Shown here piece by piece: positions 36,601 through 48,600 of a DNA stretch of 60,000 nt; the stretch's first letter is position 1, and every line of letters starts with the position of its first letter. The stretch is from Branchiostoma floridae (Eukaryota > Chordata > Leptocardii > Amphioxiformes > Branchiostomatidae), in the NCBI RefSeq assembly GCF_000003815.2, contig NC_049979.1, positions 13,407,605-13,467,604 of the forward strand. The letters run 5' to 3'. Position numbers and translations under genes: made by a program. The notes below the pieces were generated by a model, which saw only the letters and a program-made list of their open reading frames with translations, searched no databases and was not told where the DNA came from.

Positions 36601-39600
36601 TCCTTCTCTTGCTCCTTGCTGTCCAGCTGGTCTTCTAACTTGGCCACTCTTTTCTGCAGGTCATCCTTCTCTTTGGTCATTCGCTTTTCAATCTTCTCTC
36701 TTTCCTGATTCAACTTTTTTCGTTCGTCCTCAAAGCCTCTAGTCAGCTTTTCCTTCTCTTTCCTGAATTCTGCCTCAGCCTGACGAGGCAACAACAAACG
36801 AGGTCAAACGTGACTGTCCAACAAACAGCAGGATATTACGGTAACAGGACAAAGACAATGGACAACGTTCTAGATGGCAGGGACACTGACAGCCACATTG
36901 AACCACTTTATGCATGAAAGAAACGTTTGGTAGTAGGAAGACAGGCAGAAGCAAATGTTATTACATTTACACTCAATGGTATGCATGGGAACATTAAAGC
37001 TGGTTAAGGGCTTTGATGTATTTGTAGTTGTGGTAACTACTGTGCTCTGGCAGCTTGCATCATATACAGGGCACATGCCCATGAAGCAGAAATTTTTATC
37101 ACTGAAAACCCTTTTCTACACACTACAAGAGATCTGAAGTCACTACAAGGCTTTGTTACTGCAGCAGCATATATCATCCCTGACCTTCTCTTTCTCTTTC
37201 TTCAGAGATGCTACTTGTTTGTTCAAGTCATCAACTTTGCTTTTCAGCTGCTTCCCTCCCTCTTTCTCTTTTTCCTGTTCTCTTTGCTTGTCTCCAACTT
37301 GCTGCTCAAGCTGCCTGGACCTCTTGGCCAGTTTGTCTTGCTCGCTGGCAAACTTTTCCCTTTCTTCCTCAAATCCCTTTGTCAGTCGTTCCATCTGTTT
37401 AGCAAACTCTGCTTCAACCTGACATAAACATGCTCATTAGCTGACACTGTAACCTTACATCAAACCTTGTTAATGACCAATCTACAGAAAATCCTTTCCT
37501 CCCAAACACCCACTAGTTGGAGGAAATTTGTGAGTAAATCCTGGCTTCCAACTGTCACCACACATTTTGTTAACACTGAAAAGGGCTACTGAGAAGATGT
37601 ACATGTTACAGAATGGGAAACAGACAGGCACATTGATTGCTGTTGATGAGTAATGATTGAGATGTTTCATGAAATGTATGAAATGCTTGACAATTACATG
37701 GGTTGATACAAGGGAATGAGATATGGAGAGACAATGTCTCCCTGGATGACAACCCCATCCAGAAAAAAGCTGTTGCATGGTTATGACACATGGTCCTGCT
37801 CAAACTAAGATGCTTCCCAGGATCATGAGACCTCCCCAGGAGACAACAAAATCCCCTGACATTGTACCAAACGACAGGCAGTGTTATATGCTGCACACTA
37901 TGTTAGATGTATACTGAGACTAAGTGAAATGTTACACATAGACCTGAAAGGACAAGGTAGGCATCATACAATGAGAAAGATCAGACATGGTAAAATGATG
38001 GGTGGAAAAATAGATTTCTAGATAAATGGATGGAACATGGGTGATTGAATAGATGGACTAATGGACAAAATGACGGATGGATAAAATGAAAGATGGATGG
38101 ATGAAAGGATGGATGAACAAAAAAATGAATGGATGGGGAGGAGAGGATGATAGTTAGATCAGTGAACAATCAACACAACTCATCACCACTGCCCCCTACC
38201 TTTTCCCTGGTGTCTGAGGACACAGACTTCTCCAGCTGCACCTTCTCCAGCTCAAAGTTCTTCCTCATGGCCTCCTGCTCCTTCTGGTGCTGCTTCTGGA
38301 GAGCCTCCAGCTCCGTCTGGAACTGCTGCTCCATCTGATTCCTCTCCTGGGTGTACGTCTGGCACAGCTCAGCCTGGGAAATAAAACAACCTCTCAGCTC
38401 ACTACTCTTTAATTCATAGCAAACAAAGTCCTTGTGGCCTCTCTCAGGTCATGGGACGATCAGGGTTGACAAAGAATGGTGGATGCCACTTGAAGCTTCT
38501 CAAGCTTACCCCCTTTATGTCATATCAATTTAATTTCCTTACTTTAAGAATTCATAGGATAACGCAGAGCTACGAGCTGCTGCTGAAGACAATGACTACA
38601 AGTCCTAAACGGTGCACACCCCAGTTCTTCCGCCACCGGGGTCCGTGGTAGTGCGCGACAAAAAAGTGACGAAAGGCTTCCGAGGGTCTATGTTTGAGTT
38701 GAGATTTCTCATTATTTCCTGCGAAATGACATTAAACGGTTACATGGCTGAAAAGCGTAGGAAATGGTGTGTTTTTGGTGCAAATTGCGTTTTGGTCCGC
38801 AGCTTACTTCCGGGATATCCCTACGCCTGAATGTGATTAGGCTCGTGACCTAGATTGACCTCTGAAGCGCTGTGTTAAGCCAAGTTGCAATGCCGCGCGT
38901 CTTGGATGATTAAAAAAACTGTAGTACTAGAATTTTCTTCATAATTGGCTGGATTACTCTTTAGACTTTCCTCTTTCTGGCAGTATCAGTCGTGCTTGCC
39001 GGAAAAATCTGCTTCATCTGTTTTATCCAATGCGAAAATGCCCGATTTTGTGCATCATTTTTGACATGAAAATAATGTTTTTTCCCTATAATTTTTCAAA
39101 ATTAAAGAAGTTGAAGGATCAAAACTCAGTTGGTCTTGTAGCTGAAGGAATATCCTCTCACCCCATAACCAGTTATTTTGTTTCAGGATAATTCCCTGGA
39201 AGAGATGGTCGCTAGACTTGAGGGTGTGCCGCCTCCATTTGAAACCCCAAATAAACTGGGGTGTGCCCCCTAAAGGAGGCAAAAAGCTGCATGNNNNNNN
39301 NNNNNNNNNNNNNNNNNNNNNNNNNNNNNNNNNNNNNNNNNNNNNNNNNNNNNNNNNNNNNNNNNNNNNNNNNNNNNNNNNNNNNNNNNNNNNNNNNNNN
39401 NNNNCCTTGGCTTCTTCCATAGCTTCCTTCTCTTTCCTGTGAGTTAAAAGTGAATATGTGTCAACTGATGAAAAACTAAAATGGAGACAACATGTAGGTT
39501 GCCACATTTATAAGTACTAGTACATAACACTAATTTACAGTGTATTCCTACATTATAGATAATGGCACCCACCTACCGTCCAATTCTTGTACCTTAGGTA

Positions 39601-42600
39601 GAAATCCCCCATACTGCTCCAATCTGTGCTTGGTCTCCAACTGTTTCAATACTCCATACATTACCCTACCTGTGCTTGTTCTCCAGCTGCAACATTACCC
39701 CCATAGAGCTCCTTACCTGTGCTTGTTCTCCAGCTGTTCTAATAACCCATACAGTTCTTTACCTGTGTTTGTTCTCCAGCTGTTCCATCTCCTTGCGATG
39801 ACTGTTGATCAGCTCATTCACCTCCTTGTCGAAGCCGGCCTGCAGGGCGTTGACCTCCAGGTGGTGTTTCTGTTCCATGTTTGATTTCTCCTTGTCAAAC
39901 TTCTGCTCCAGGTCTCTGCGCTGGTCCTCCAGCTTGGTCTGTAGTTCTGAGGCGTGTTGGGTCATCAGCTCTGATGCACCCATATCCTTCTCCTGAACAC
40001 AGACAATACATCAGCTGACTTTGCAAAACATCTATTTTACCATAATGTAGGGATTCTACCACAATGTATAAGACTAAATCGTACCTGGGACCCAAAAAAT
40101 AAGGCCCCTTTCCTCCTGACTCAACTAACAGATAAGCTGTCATTCTTCTTGTTTTGTCTTTAACTTTGTTTTGTAAGAATGCTGAATTTTTCCAACAGTT
40201 ACATGCAATTCACATTTACTTTGGATGTAGCTTCCATCTTACATACTAAGAAAAATACAGCATGAATATAAACCAAATAATTTTTAACACTTCAAATTCA
40301 ACACTTCATTTGTGACTAGTCAGAAAACCCACCTTGAGAAGCTGAGTCCGGGTCTCTGCAATCCGGATCTCCAGGTCCTCCTTGAACTCAGCCTCTAAGC
40401 GGTCGCGAAGACCGGCCTTATCGAGCGCAAATTTCTGCTCCATTTCGTTTTTCTCACTCTCGTGTTTTTCCTGGAGCTCCACAAGGCCTTTCTCCAGCTC
40501 CGCCTTCTTCTCCTCCAGCTCTGCTATCTCCATTTTGTACGCCTGCTCGATCTCTCTCCGCTCACGGTCAAACTGGTCACGCAACTCAGACACATCTGGT
40601 AACGGAGGGGAAAATGGTAACCCCACAGTTACTGACAGAGGGCTCTTACTAGAGTCTTAGGTTCATTCTATCTGTGATACCACACGGAAGGGCCATGTGA
40701 CTGAGCTAGGAATATTGATTTCATAGGACTGTTCAAAATGCTTTAAGCAGTAAGTTTATCTCTTACATTTAAACCAAATGTAAACAGCAGACCTGCATCA
40801 TCATGTAATCCTGTCATTTGCAAAACTGTACTTCAATTCCTATTCCTATTGAATGAAAGTAAGAACTTAAACACTGAGCACCATATGTGACAAATGGGGA
40901 TAGGCGGTAGAAACAATTGGACAGAGATATGATATACATGTATGTGATTATTTCAAGTTGTATTTGGAACAAGGAAATAAATCTATGCATACTAGGTGCA
41001 TGTTAAAAAATAGTCCATGCAAATGAGAGGTGATGATATGATGTGAATGCATGAGCTTCAGTTGAGATCAGCAGTATAAAGTGCAGGTGATTCCACATTA
41101 AGGGGTCAAAGACAACATGACAGAAGAGACAACACAGACATGACACAGTACATGGTTCCTTGTCTCCCACTTACTTTCAGCATGGAGAACGCGGGAGGGG
41201 GAGTGAACTGGTGTGAGCTGGTTGGGAGAGGCGGAAAGTCGAGAACCTGTAGGAGGAATCCGAGAGATCTACGACCGTCCAGTCTGCGCCGGGCGGCCAG
41301 GGGGTAAAGGTCAATCAGGACATGCAAGGTCATGCAGCGAGGACATGCAAATAGCGACAGCATGGATGCAGGCGAGCACAGACATGCATTCTGATACAAG
41401 GTGTCTGACATCACTGCCTACCATTGGATTCAGTTGGGATGAGAACAGCCAAATGTGCATTCAAGTGCACTCAGACCCATTTCATTCATTCAATTCATGC
41501 AAACTCCATGGATTCAGTAGAGGGTAGGGCCCAAGGCTTCATTGGTAGGCAGTGGTGTAAAGATTACAAACACACACACATAGATTCATACACCCCAGAC
41601 AATGCAAATAGCATCAGCAAACAACTCAAACCTCTGCGGACAAAGCCCACTTGTGGGTACTCCACCTTCCCCATCCCATCCTGGGGGTACCCCACCTGCA
41701 CACCCACGTGGGTGTACTGTACTGGGGAGTGACCCAGAGATCCTGGGCATGCAGCGGCAGGATAGGCAAGCATGCATGCATGTATACAGACAGTACAGTG
41801 GTTAGTAATCATGCAGACATAATCATGCATTACAGTACCATAGGAGGGAAGTACCAACATTTTGGAAAATGGAAAGGTTTTGAAACAAATTACTTTAGCA
41901 AATGCATTACAAAATGTNNNNNNNNNNNNNNNNNNNNNNNNNNNNNNNNNNNNNNNNNNNNNNNNNNNNNNNNNNNNNNNNNNNNNNNNNNNNNNNNNNN
42001 NNNNNNNNNNNNNNNNNTCAAGCTTCAATTGTCCAAAACTTTTCACTATGGAAAATATAATTTTCTCAAAAGTCTGTGATGTTTACAGTGACACAACTTC
42101 AAATACTGTCAAGTGGCCCTTCCCTCTTTTTCAGCCTGGTACAAATACACATATTGCACATAACAAGACAGGCATAGCTGAGATCCACAGATGATTCACA
42201 GACAGGACATGAATGCTGAGAGACAGCCTGCAGCAGAGAGATGACACATGCACAGTTGCAGCACAGTTACATGACAGTAACATGACAACATGACATGCAG
42301 CAGTGACATGGCTGCTGGGTGTGTGAGGGTGGTGGGACCCATACCGTCATCCTCCTGTGATGAGCCAGTGTCCCTCTTGGGAGTTGGAAGTCGCCGCTTT
42401 GTTCTTCCTGATGGACCTTCATCAGTCTCAGACTCATTATCTGTGATTGAAGAGTACATACATGTAACAACGCACCTAGACATCAGTTTTCAATTACTGT
42501 TAAAGGTCAAATTATGATACTATTTATGTTCACACAAAGCATCAGATAAGCAATAGGCATATTTTACATGTATATGTAAGTTATTACATATTTGCTACTG

Positions 42601-45600
42601 CTGCAGTACAAAACAGACATCTCTTCCAGAAGCAACATTGGGTAGAGAGAATAGAAGGAAATGGGAAATGGTAGTTCTGAGACCAAGGAAATACTAATTG
42701 AATGTTAATGTGCTAAATAGGTCCTTCAATAAGGAAAAGAAGAGGCAGGCAAGTACTAGGAGGCTGGATATTAGAAAAAAAACAGTTTGTCTCCAATCTT
42801 AAATGTTTCCGTTCCATGAAGAAAGGAACCAAGCACAAGGACTGGTAAAGACTAATGACACAGACCTGAGGATGTGGTGTGTTTTCCTCTCCTCCTCACC
42901 ACTGTGGGTTTCTGGTAGTCAGACAGGATGGAGCCTGTGCGCCCCACCTTGTCCTTGTTCCCACGACGACGGACGTGTCTACCTGTCAGCTGACTGCGTA
43001 GTTCCTCAATCTCTAAAACCAGCTCGTCATTTTTGTCTCGGAGCTCCTGTGAAGAATGCTGATCAATTAATCCATGGAGCATAAGACTAGACAACACAAC
43101 AGAAAAATTGCAATTTGGAAGCCAGTCTAAACTATACTATTCTTGAACATCAACAAAGATATGTAACAGCTAATTAGAGGATTCCATATTATAGATTGCT
43201 GGTGGTACATGATATGGGAGGCGGAGTAATAAGAAGATCTTTGATTGTGCTATAGTAAGTTCCCACCCTGTTGATGGCCTCCAGGTCCTTGATGTGCTGC
43301 ACAATGTCCACTTCCTGCTGCATCTTCAGGGAGTCACGACGAGATTCAATATCTGCAAGCTGGACACAAATGCCACAACACTTTACTACAGAACCAGTGA
43401 TTAGAACCTCAAATGTGGTTGGGAACATGGTCAGCATTCACACAGACTACACACCACATACTTTTGTTTGCACCAGCCTGCTTAAATTACAATTGGATTG
43501 ATCTTTACAGACTTGTGATACCTGCTCACCAGACACATGGAAAAGTCAAAAGAAGTACTGGAGTGTGCTCTATATTTATATTAAACTGACCCTGAGCTGT
43601 AGATCTGAGTAGGCCTCGTTGTCCTTACTGAGTCTGTCGTTGTGTTTCTGCAGCTCCACCAGACGTTCTGTCATCTCCAGCAGCTCCTTCTCCAGGTCTC
43701 CCCGCTCCTGGTGGGCAATACTGGTGACACACAGGCTGGTCAGATATGGAACATTCTTCCAGAACAAAGTGGGATTTCCCTGACATTCAGCTTAGTTTCA
43801 ACTGCTGTTCTCAACAGAAAAAGGATGCCAAGGAAGGATGGAAGTAAGTAAAAGGATGCAAAAAATATGTACAAGAAGGGGAAATAAAGAAAAGACTAGG
43901 CAGTCTTTGTTTCACACTCCTGATTGTTGAATCCCTTTGACTAAGACATGAGGTTCACCTGAGTTTCTCATGCAGCCGTTTCTGCTCCTCCAGCAGATTG
44001 TCGATCTCATGTTCCAACTTGCCCTTCTGTTTGGCAGCCTGCTGGGTGATGAACTCCCGCTCCTTCTGGATCTCTGCCTGCAGTCGCTCGATCTTCTCCT
44101 CATACCTCTTCTCTGTGGTCCTGTTAGAAGAAAAACAGCTCGTTTTACACTGGAACAAGTGCCCAGGTTTTCTTTCTATGGAAAACTGGAGGTACGTGTG
44201 GAAGTACGTGTGGAAGCACTTGTGGAAGATCTCTGCTTGGAAACTATCAAACAACTAGAGTTCGGCGACCTCATACCTCCATGAAAATTTAGAGCTTTTG
44301 TAAATTTCACGCAAATGACTAAGACATTAACATAATTTATGCATGGTGTTGTTCATCATTGACAATCGTACACATGTCGCAATTATAAAATTCCCATTAT
44401 TAATCATAAAGTGGTTTTGCAATTTTTACATAAATTATGCAAATAAGTTCCTCATTACCATATTTAGTATCTGCTTATATTCCACCTATCATAATTAACA
44501 TGTGTTACATTTATCAGAAGTCCAGTTATTGAAAACAATGGAATTATACAATTTCCTCATTAATTATGCAGATTAAGTCCTCATTTGCATAACATGTATA
44601 TCATTATGAACATCTTTGCCTAAGGTACCCGCATGCCTAATATGATGACAATCCGTTAATCCTTTCTGCAGTTATCCTCTTTGGCATGTCTTGACAAAAA
44701 TGCCCCTGCAGTTCCTAAATTGAATGTTAGGGGGCTGAAACTTGCTCCACTTTGTCATGACACTGAAAGCTATCTACCACCCAAATTTCAAGACCATATA
44801 ACGTCCAAGACAAGAGACACATAGAAAAAACTGCTATGATTGAATGTTGTCATTAATTATGCAAATTTGCTCCTATTTTGCATAATTAGTATTTCATCTT
44901 GTACAACATTGGCCAAGGTACCTACATACCAAAAATCATGCAAATCCGTTGTTCCCTTCTTGAGTTATCCTCGTCAGAAGTTTTTGACAAAAATTGGGGG
45001 TTATGCTAAGATGTACTTACCATCTACAGTATAATCTGAATTATACCTCATACGAGACCTTGTTCGGGAGAGTACCTTATGCAGTAGTTCCACTGCGTGT
45101 CGCTAGGCGGTGCACATATACAAAGAGAAAAACACGCAAAGCACCATGGGACCTTACGTGACGTCACCCCTACATCCTCGCCATTTTGACGAAGTGCGGG
45201 TAAAGTCTTCCCCTGTGCTGTCCAATATGGGAGGGAAAATGAACAGTTAACAACTGAAATCATTGTTACAAGGGTGGTAAGCATACCCGAACAAGGTCTC
45301 GTATGAGGTATAATTCAGATTATACTGTAGATGGTAAGTACATCTTAGCATAACCCCCAATTATACCTCATAATACTCGACCTTGTTCGGGAGAGTACCT
45401 TATGCAGACTCCAGAGCAGTGGACAGCACAGCTTGCCCGTAGGAAGCCTGGTCCGACTCTCTTCTGTAGAACCGCTGGAAGGTTGATTCCCTGGCCCAGT
45501 CCGCAGCCTTCATGATACTGGCCACGCTGACCCCCGCTGCCGCCGCAGCCGAAGTGGACGCCCCTCTTGTCGAGTGAGCTGAGTATGTGTTGACATCTAT

Positions 45601-48600
45601 CCCAGCTAAAGCCAACACTGACTTAATCCATCTAGCGATGGTATTGGACGCAACTGGTCTATGAGGTCGCTTGTATGAGAGGAACAACCTTTGCTCTCCT
45701 TCCACCCGAAAAGGTGAAGTACGCCTCAAATATTCCTTAAGGTATACAAAGACACATAACCTCCTGTCCTGCGGAAAGGCTGCCCAAAAACATTTCTTAA
45801 AGGGCCTTTTCTGTCTAGAAGTCTTAAGTAGAGTGGGAACTTTCCACGAAACCCCATCCCTCTGCTTGGACATGTATCTCAAGTCCAGTGAAGCCAAAGT
45901 CTGACCTCTGTCAGGTGAAACCAAGGCTGCTAGAGACACCAACTTTAGGGTCAGTTGCTTCAAGCTAAGACTATTAGCTGGACAAAGGTGCATCAAGTAC
46001 ATCAGAACCCTAGAAACATCCCATTGTTCAACATATCTAGGACATGGGGGACGTCGATGAAACACACCCTTCAACAGCTTAGTCACTAGCGGATGACTAC
46101 CAACACTATACTTGTCAACTGGAAGGTGGACTGAGGAGATGGCAGAACGAGCCACGCCAATAGACCTATACTCGTAACCTTTGTCAAAAAGTCCTGCCAA
46201 ATACTCAACAACACTCTCTATAGAGCCTGAAACGGGATCGAGACCCCTGCGATCACACCAGCTACACCATTGTCCCCAAGCGGACTGATACTGGCGAGAT
46301 GTGCTATCTCTCCATGCTGACAAGATGAGCTCCGAAGCCCCTTTTGAAAGGCCTCGACCCTCCAACTGACGCCTGATATTGGCCACACGGCTAGTCTTAG
46401 ACCTGGTAACAACGGGTGAGGTTCTCCGTTGTGTGGTAGACATAGCAGATCCCGACTCCGTGGAAGGAGAGTCGGAGTGTCGAACAACATGTCCAGGAGT
46501 TTGGGAAACCATGCCTGAGACCTCCAGAGAGGCGCTACCAGTAACACCGTCGCATGATCTGTCTGAATCTTCCTCAGAACTCTGAACAGTAGACCGAACG
46601 GGGGAAAGGCATACGCCAGACCGAGGTGCCCCCAGTGCAAGTCTAACGCATTCACTGCCCATGCCATGGGATCGGGATGCCACGCCACATATCTCTGCAG
46701 CTGAGCATTCAGGCGTGACGCAAACAAATCTACTGAGAGTACGTTGCCTGTCTGAGCGTTTACCTTCAGAAACACTGACCTGTTCAGTTGCCACTCTGTT
46801 TTGTCTTGGAAGATTCGCGAACACGAATCTGCTACAACGTTGGTTCGACCTGGCAGGTGTCGTGCGGACAGAACTACACCTTTCTGTAACGCCCAGTCCC
46901 ACATCTCCAGGGCTAGGGCCGCCAGTGTTGGGGACTTTGTGCCCCCCAGACAGTTTATATAGGCTACAGCCGTAACGCTGTCTAGCTTCAATAGAATATG
47001 ATGATTTTGTTTTGTTGCGAAGCACTTGAGGCCTAGGAAGGCCGCCTTCAGTTCTAACCAATTTATGTGCTCCTGCGCTTCCGCGGGAGACCACCGACCC
47101 CCTGTCTTTTGGTTGCCGCAACACGCTCCCCAACCCAGTAGGGATGCGTCTGAGAAAATAGTCATGTCTGTCGGGACGAACACTCTTCGTCCGTTTACCC
47201 TTCGTACATGCGTGACCCACCATTGAAGGTCGCATGCCGCTGTCAAAGTCAGTCTTATTACAGAGTCGAACGACCCTGTCCTTTCCATAGTCTCGTTTAG
47301 TAAGGCCTGTAAGGCCCTGTAGTGTAGGGGCGCTGGCAAAATCGCGTGCCTCGTGGACTCCAGCAGACCTATGACACTGGCTAGATCCCTTGCCGAAAGG
47401 GTTTGTTGAGAAAGACGAACCAGACAAGTCTGCTCGACTTTCAGTACTTTCTTCTCTGGTAGGAAAATGGTCATAGTTCGAGAATCCAATATGAAACCTA
47501 GAAAGGTTACCACCTGAGAGGGCACTAGTTGAGACTTTTCTAGGTTTAAGACAAACCCTAGGCTTTCTAGCAGCTCCCTTGCTACTGCGATGTCTTTTAG
47601 ACACTGCTCCTCTGACCTTGCCAGAATTAGAATGTCGTCTAGATAAATCACCAAGATTAACCCTTGTTTCCTCAATATCGCCACCACTGGGCGCAACACT
47701 TTCGTAAACACACGAGGAGAAGAGGTGAGTCCGAACGGGAGAACTTGGAACTCCCAGAGACTTCCTCGCCACGAAAATCTCAGAAACTTTCGGTCTTGGT
47801 GCCAAATTGGAATTGTAAAATAGGCATCTTTCAAATCCAGGGTAGCCATGAAATCCCCTTTCTGCCAAAGCTCTTTCACCAGATTTAGGCTCTCGAACTT
47901 GCAGTGATGCTTTTGAACATGTTCGTTTAGATATTTCAAGTTTATGACTGGACGCATTGCTCCTGATGCCTTTGGTACTAGAAAAATAGTTGACACGTAT
48001 TGGCCTACACATGGTTCTACTTGTAACACTGCTCCTTTCTCTACCATACTCTGAACTTCCTCGTCTACTAGTTTGGCCATGTCGGCCTTTCTTATTTGAG
48101 TCACTGGCTGAACAAACTGAAAAGGAGTGGACTCCCACTCTATCTGATAACCTCGAACGGTCTGTAGGACCCACTTGTCGCTTGTCATCCTCTCCCAATT
48201 CCGAACAAAAAGAGACGTTCTCCCCGCAGGGCGGAGAGGAGAAAAACTTAAAAGAAAAGTTTGCACACGAGGGAGAGCTAGAGCTTTGTTTACTGGCTTT
48301 TGGGAAACTTCGTCCCTGGCTTGTGAAACCCCGACCCTTTGCTGGGTCCGGGTCCAAACCCAAACTTCGACCTATAGTTCCCTCCGGAACGAAATGCATT
48401 CAATTTACCTGAGGAATACCTGCTATTAGTATTACTGGTCCAAGAGTAGCGAGGATTATTGCCACGAAAACCATAAGTAGGCTTAGCCTTAGAAGAAGAA
48501 GCCATTGGGTAGGCCTTGTTCAAGGTACGTCTAGCCTGGTCAAGGGTAGACAGTTTCTCCACAAAGGTATTACCAAATAAATCCGGAGAGGTACCAGTAG

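Noticed and set aside
41225-41290. Possible extra NIN/NINL exon (37 nt between GGCGCAG and GTTCTCG on the minus strand)
   Set aside because: Splice signals are passable, but its phases would break the join between exon 14 and exon 15, which fit each other directly.
44995-45360. A separate hairpin MITE at the left end of the DIRS
   Set aside because: The inverted repeat here is the right ITR facing the ICR, an integral DIRS feature; its sequence also continues into the left-ITR complement.
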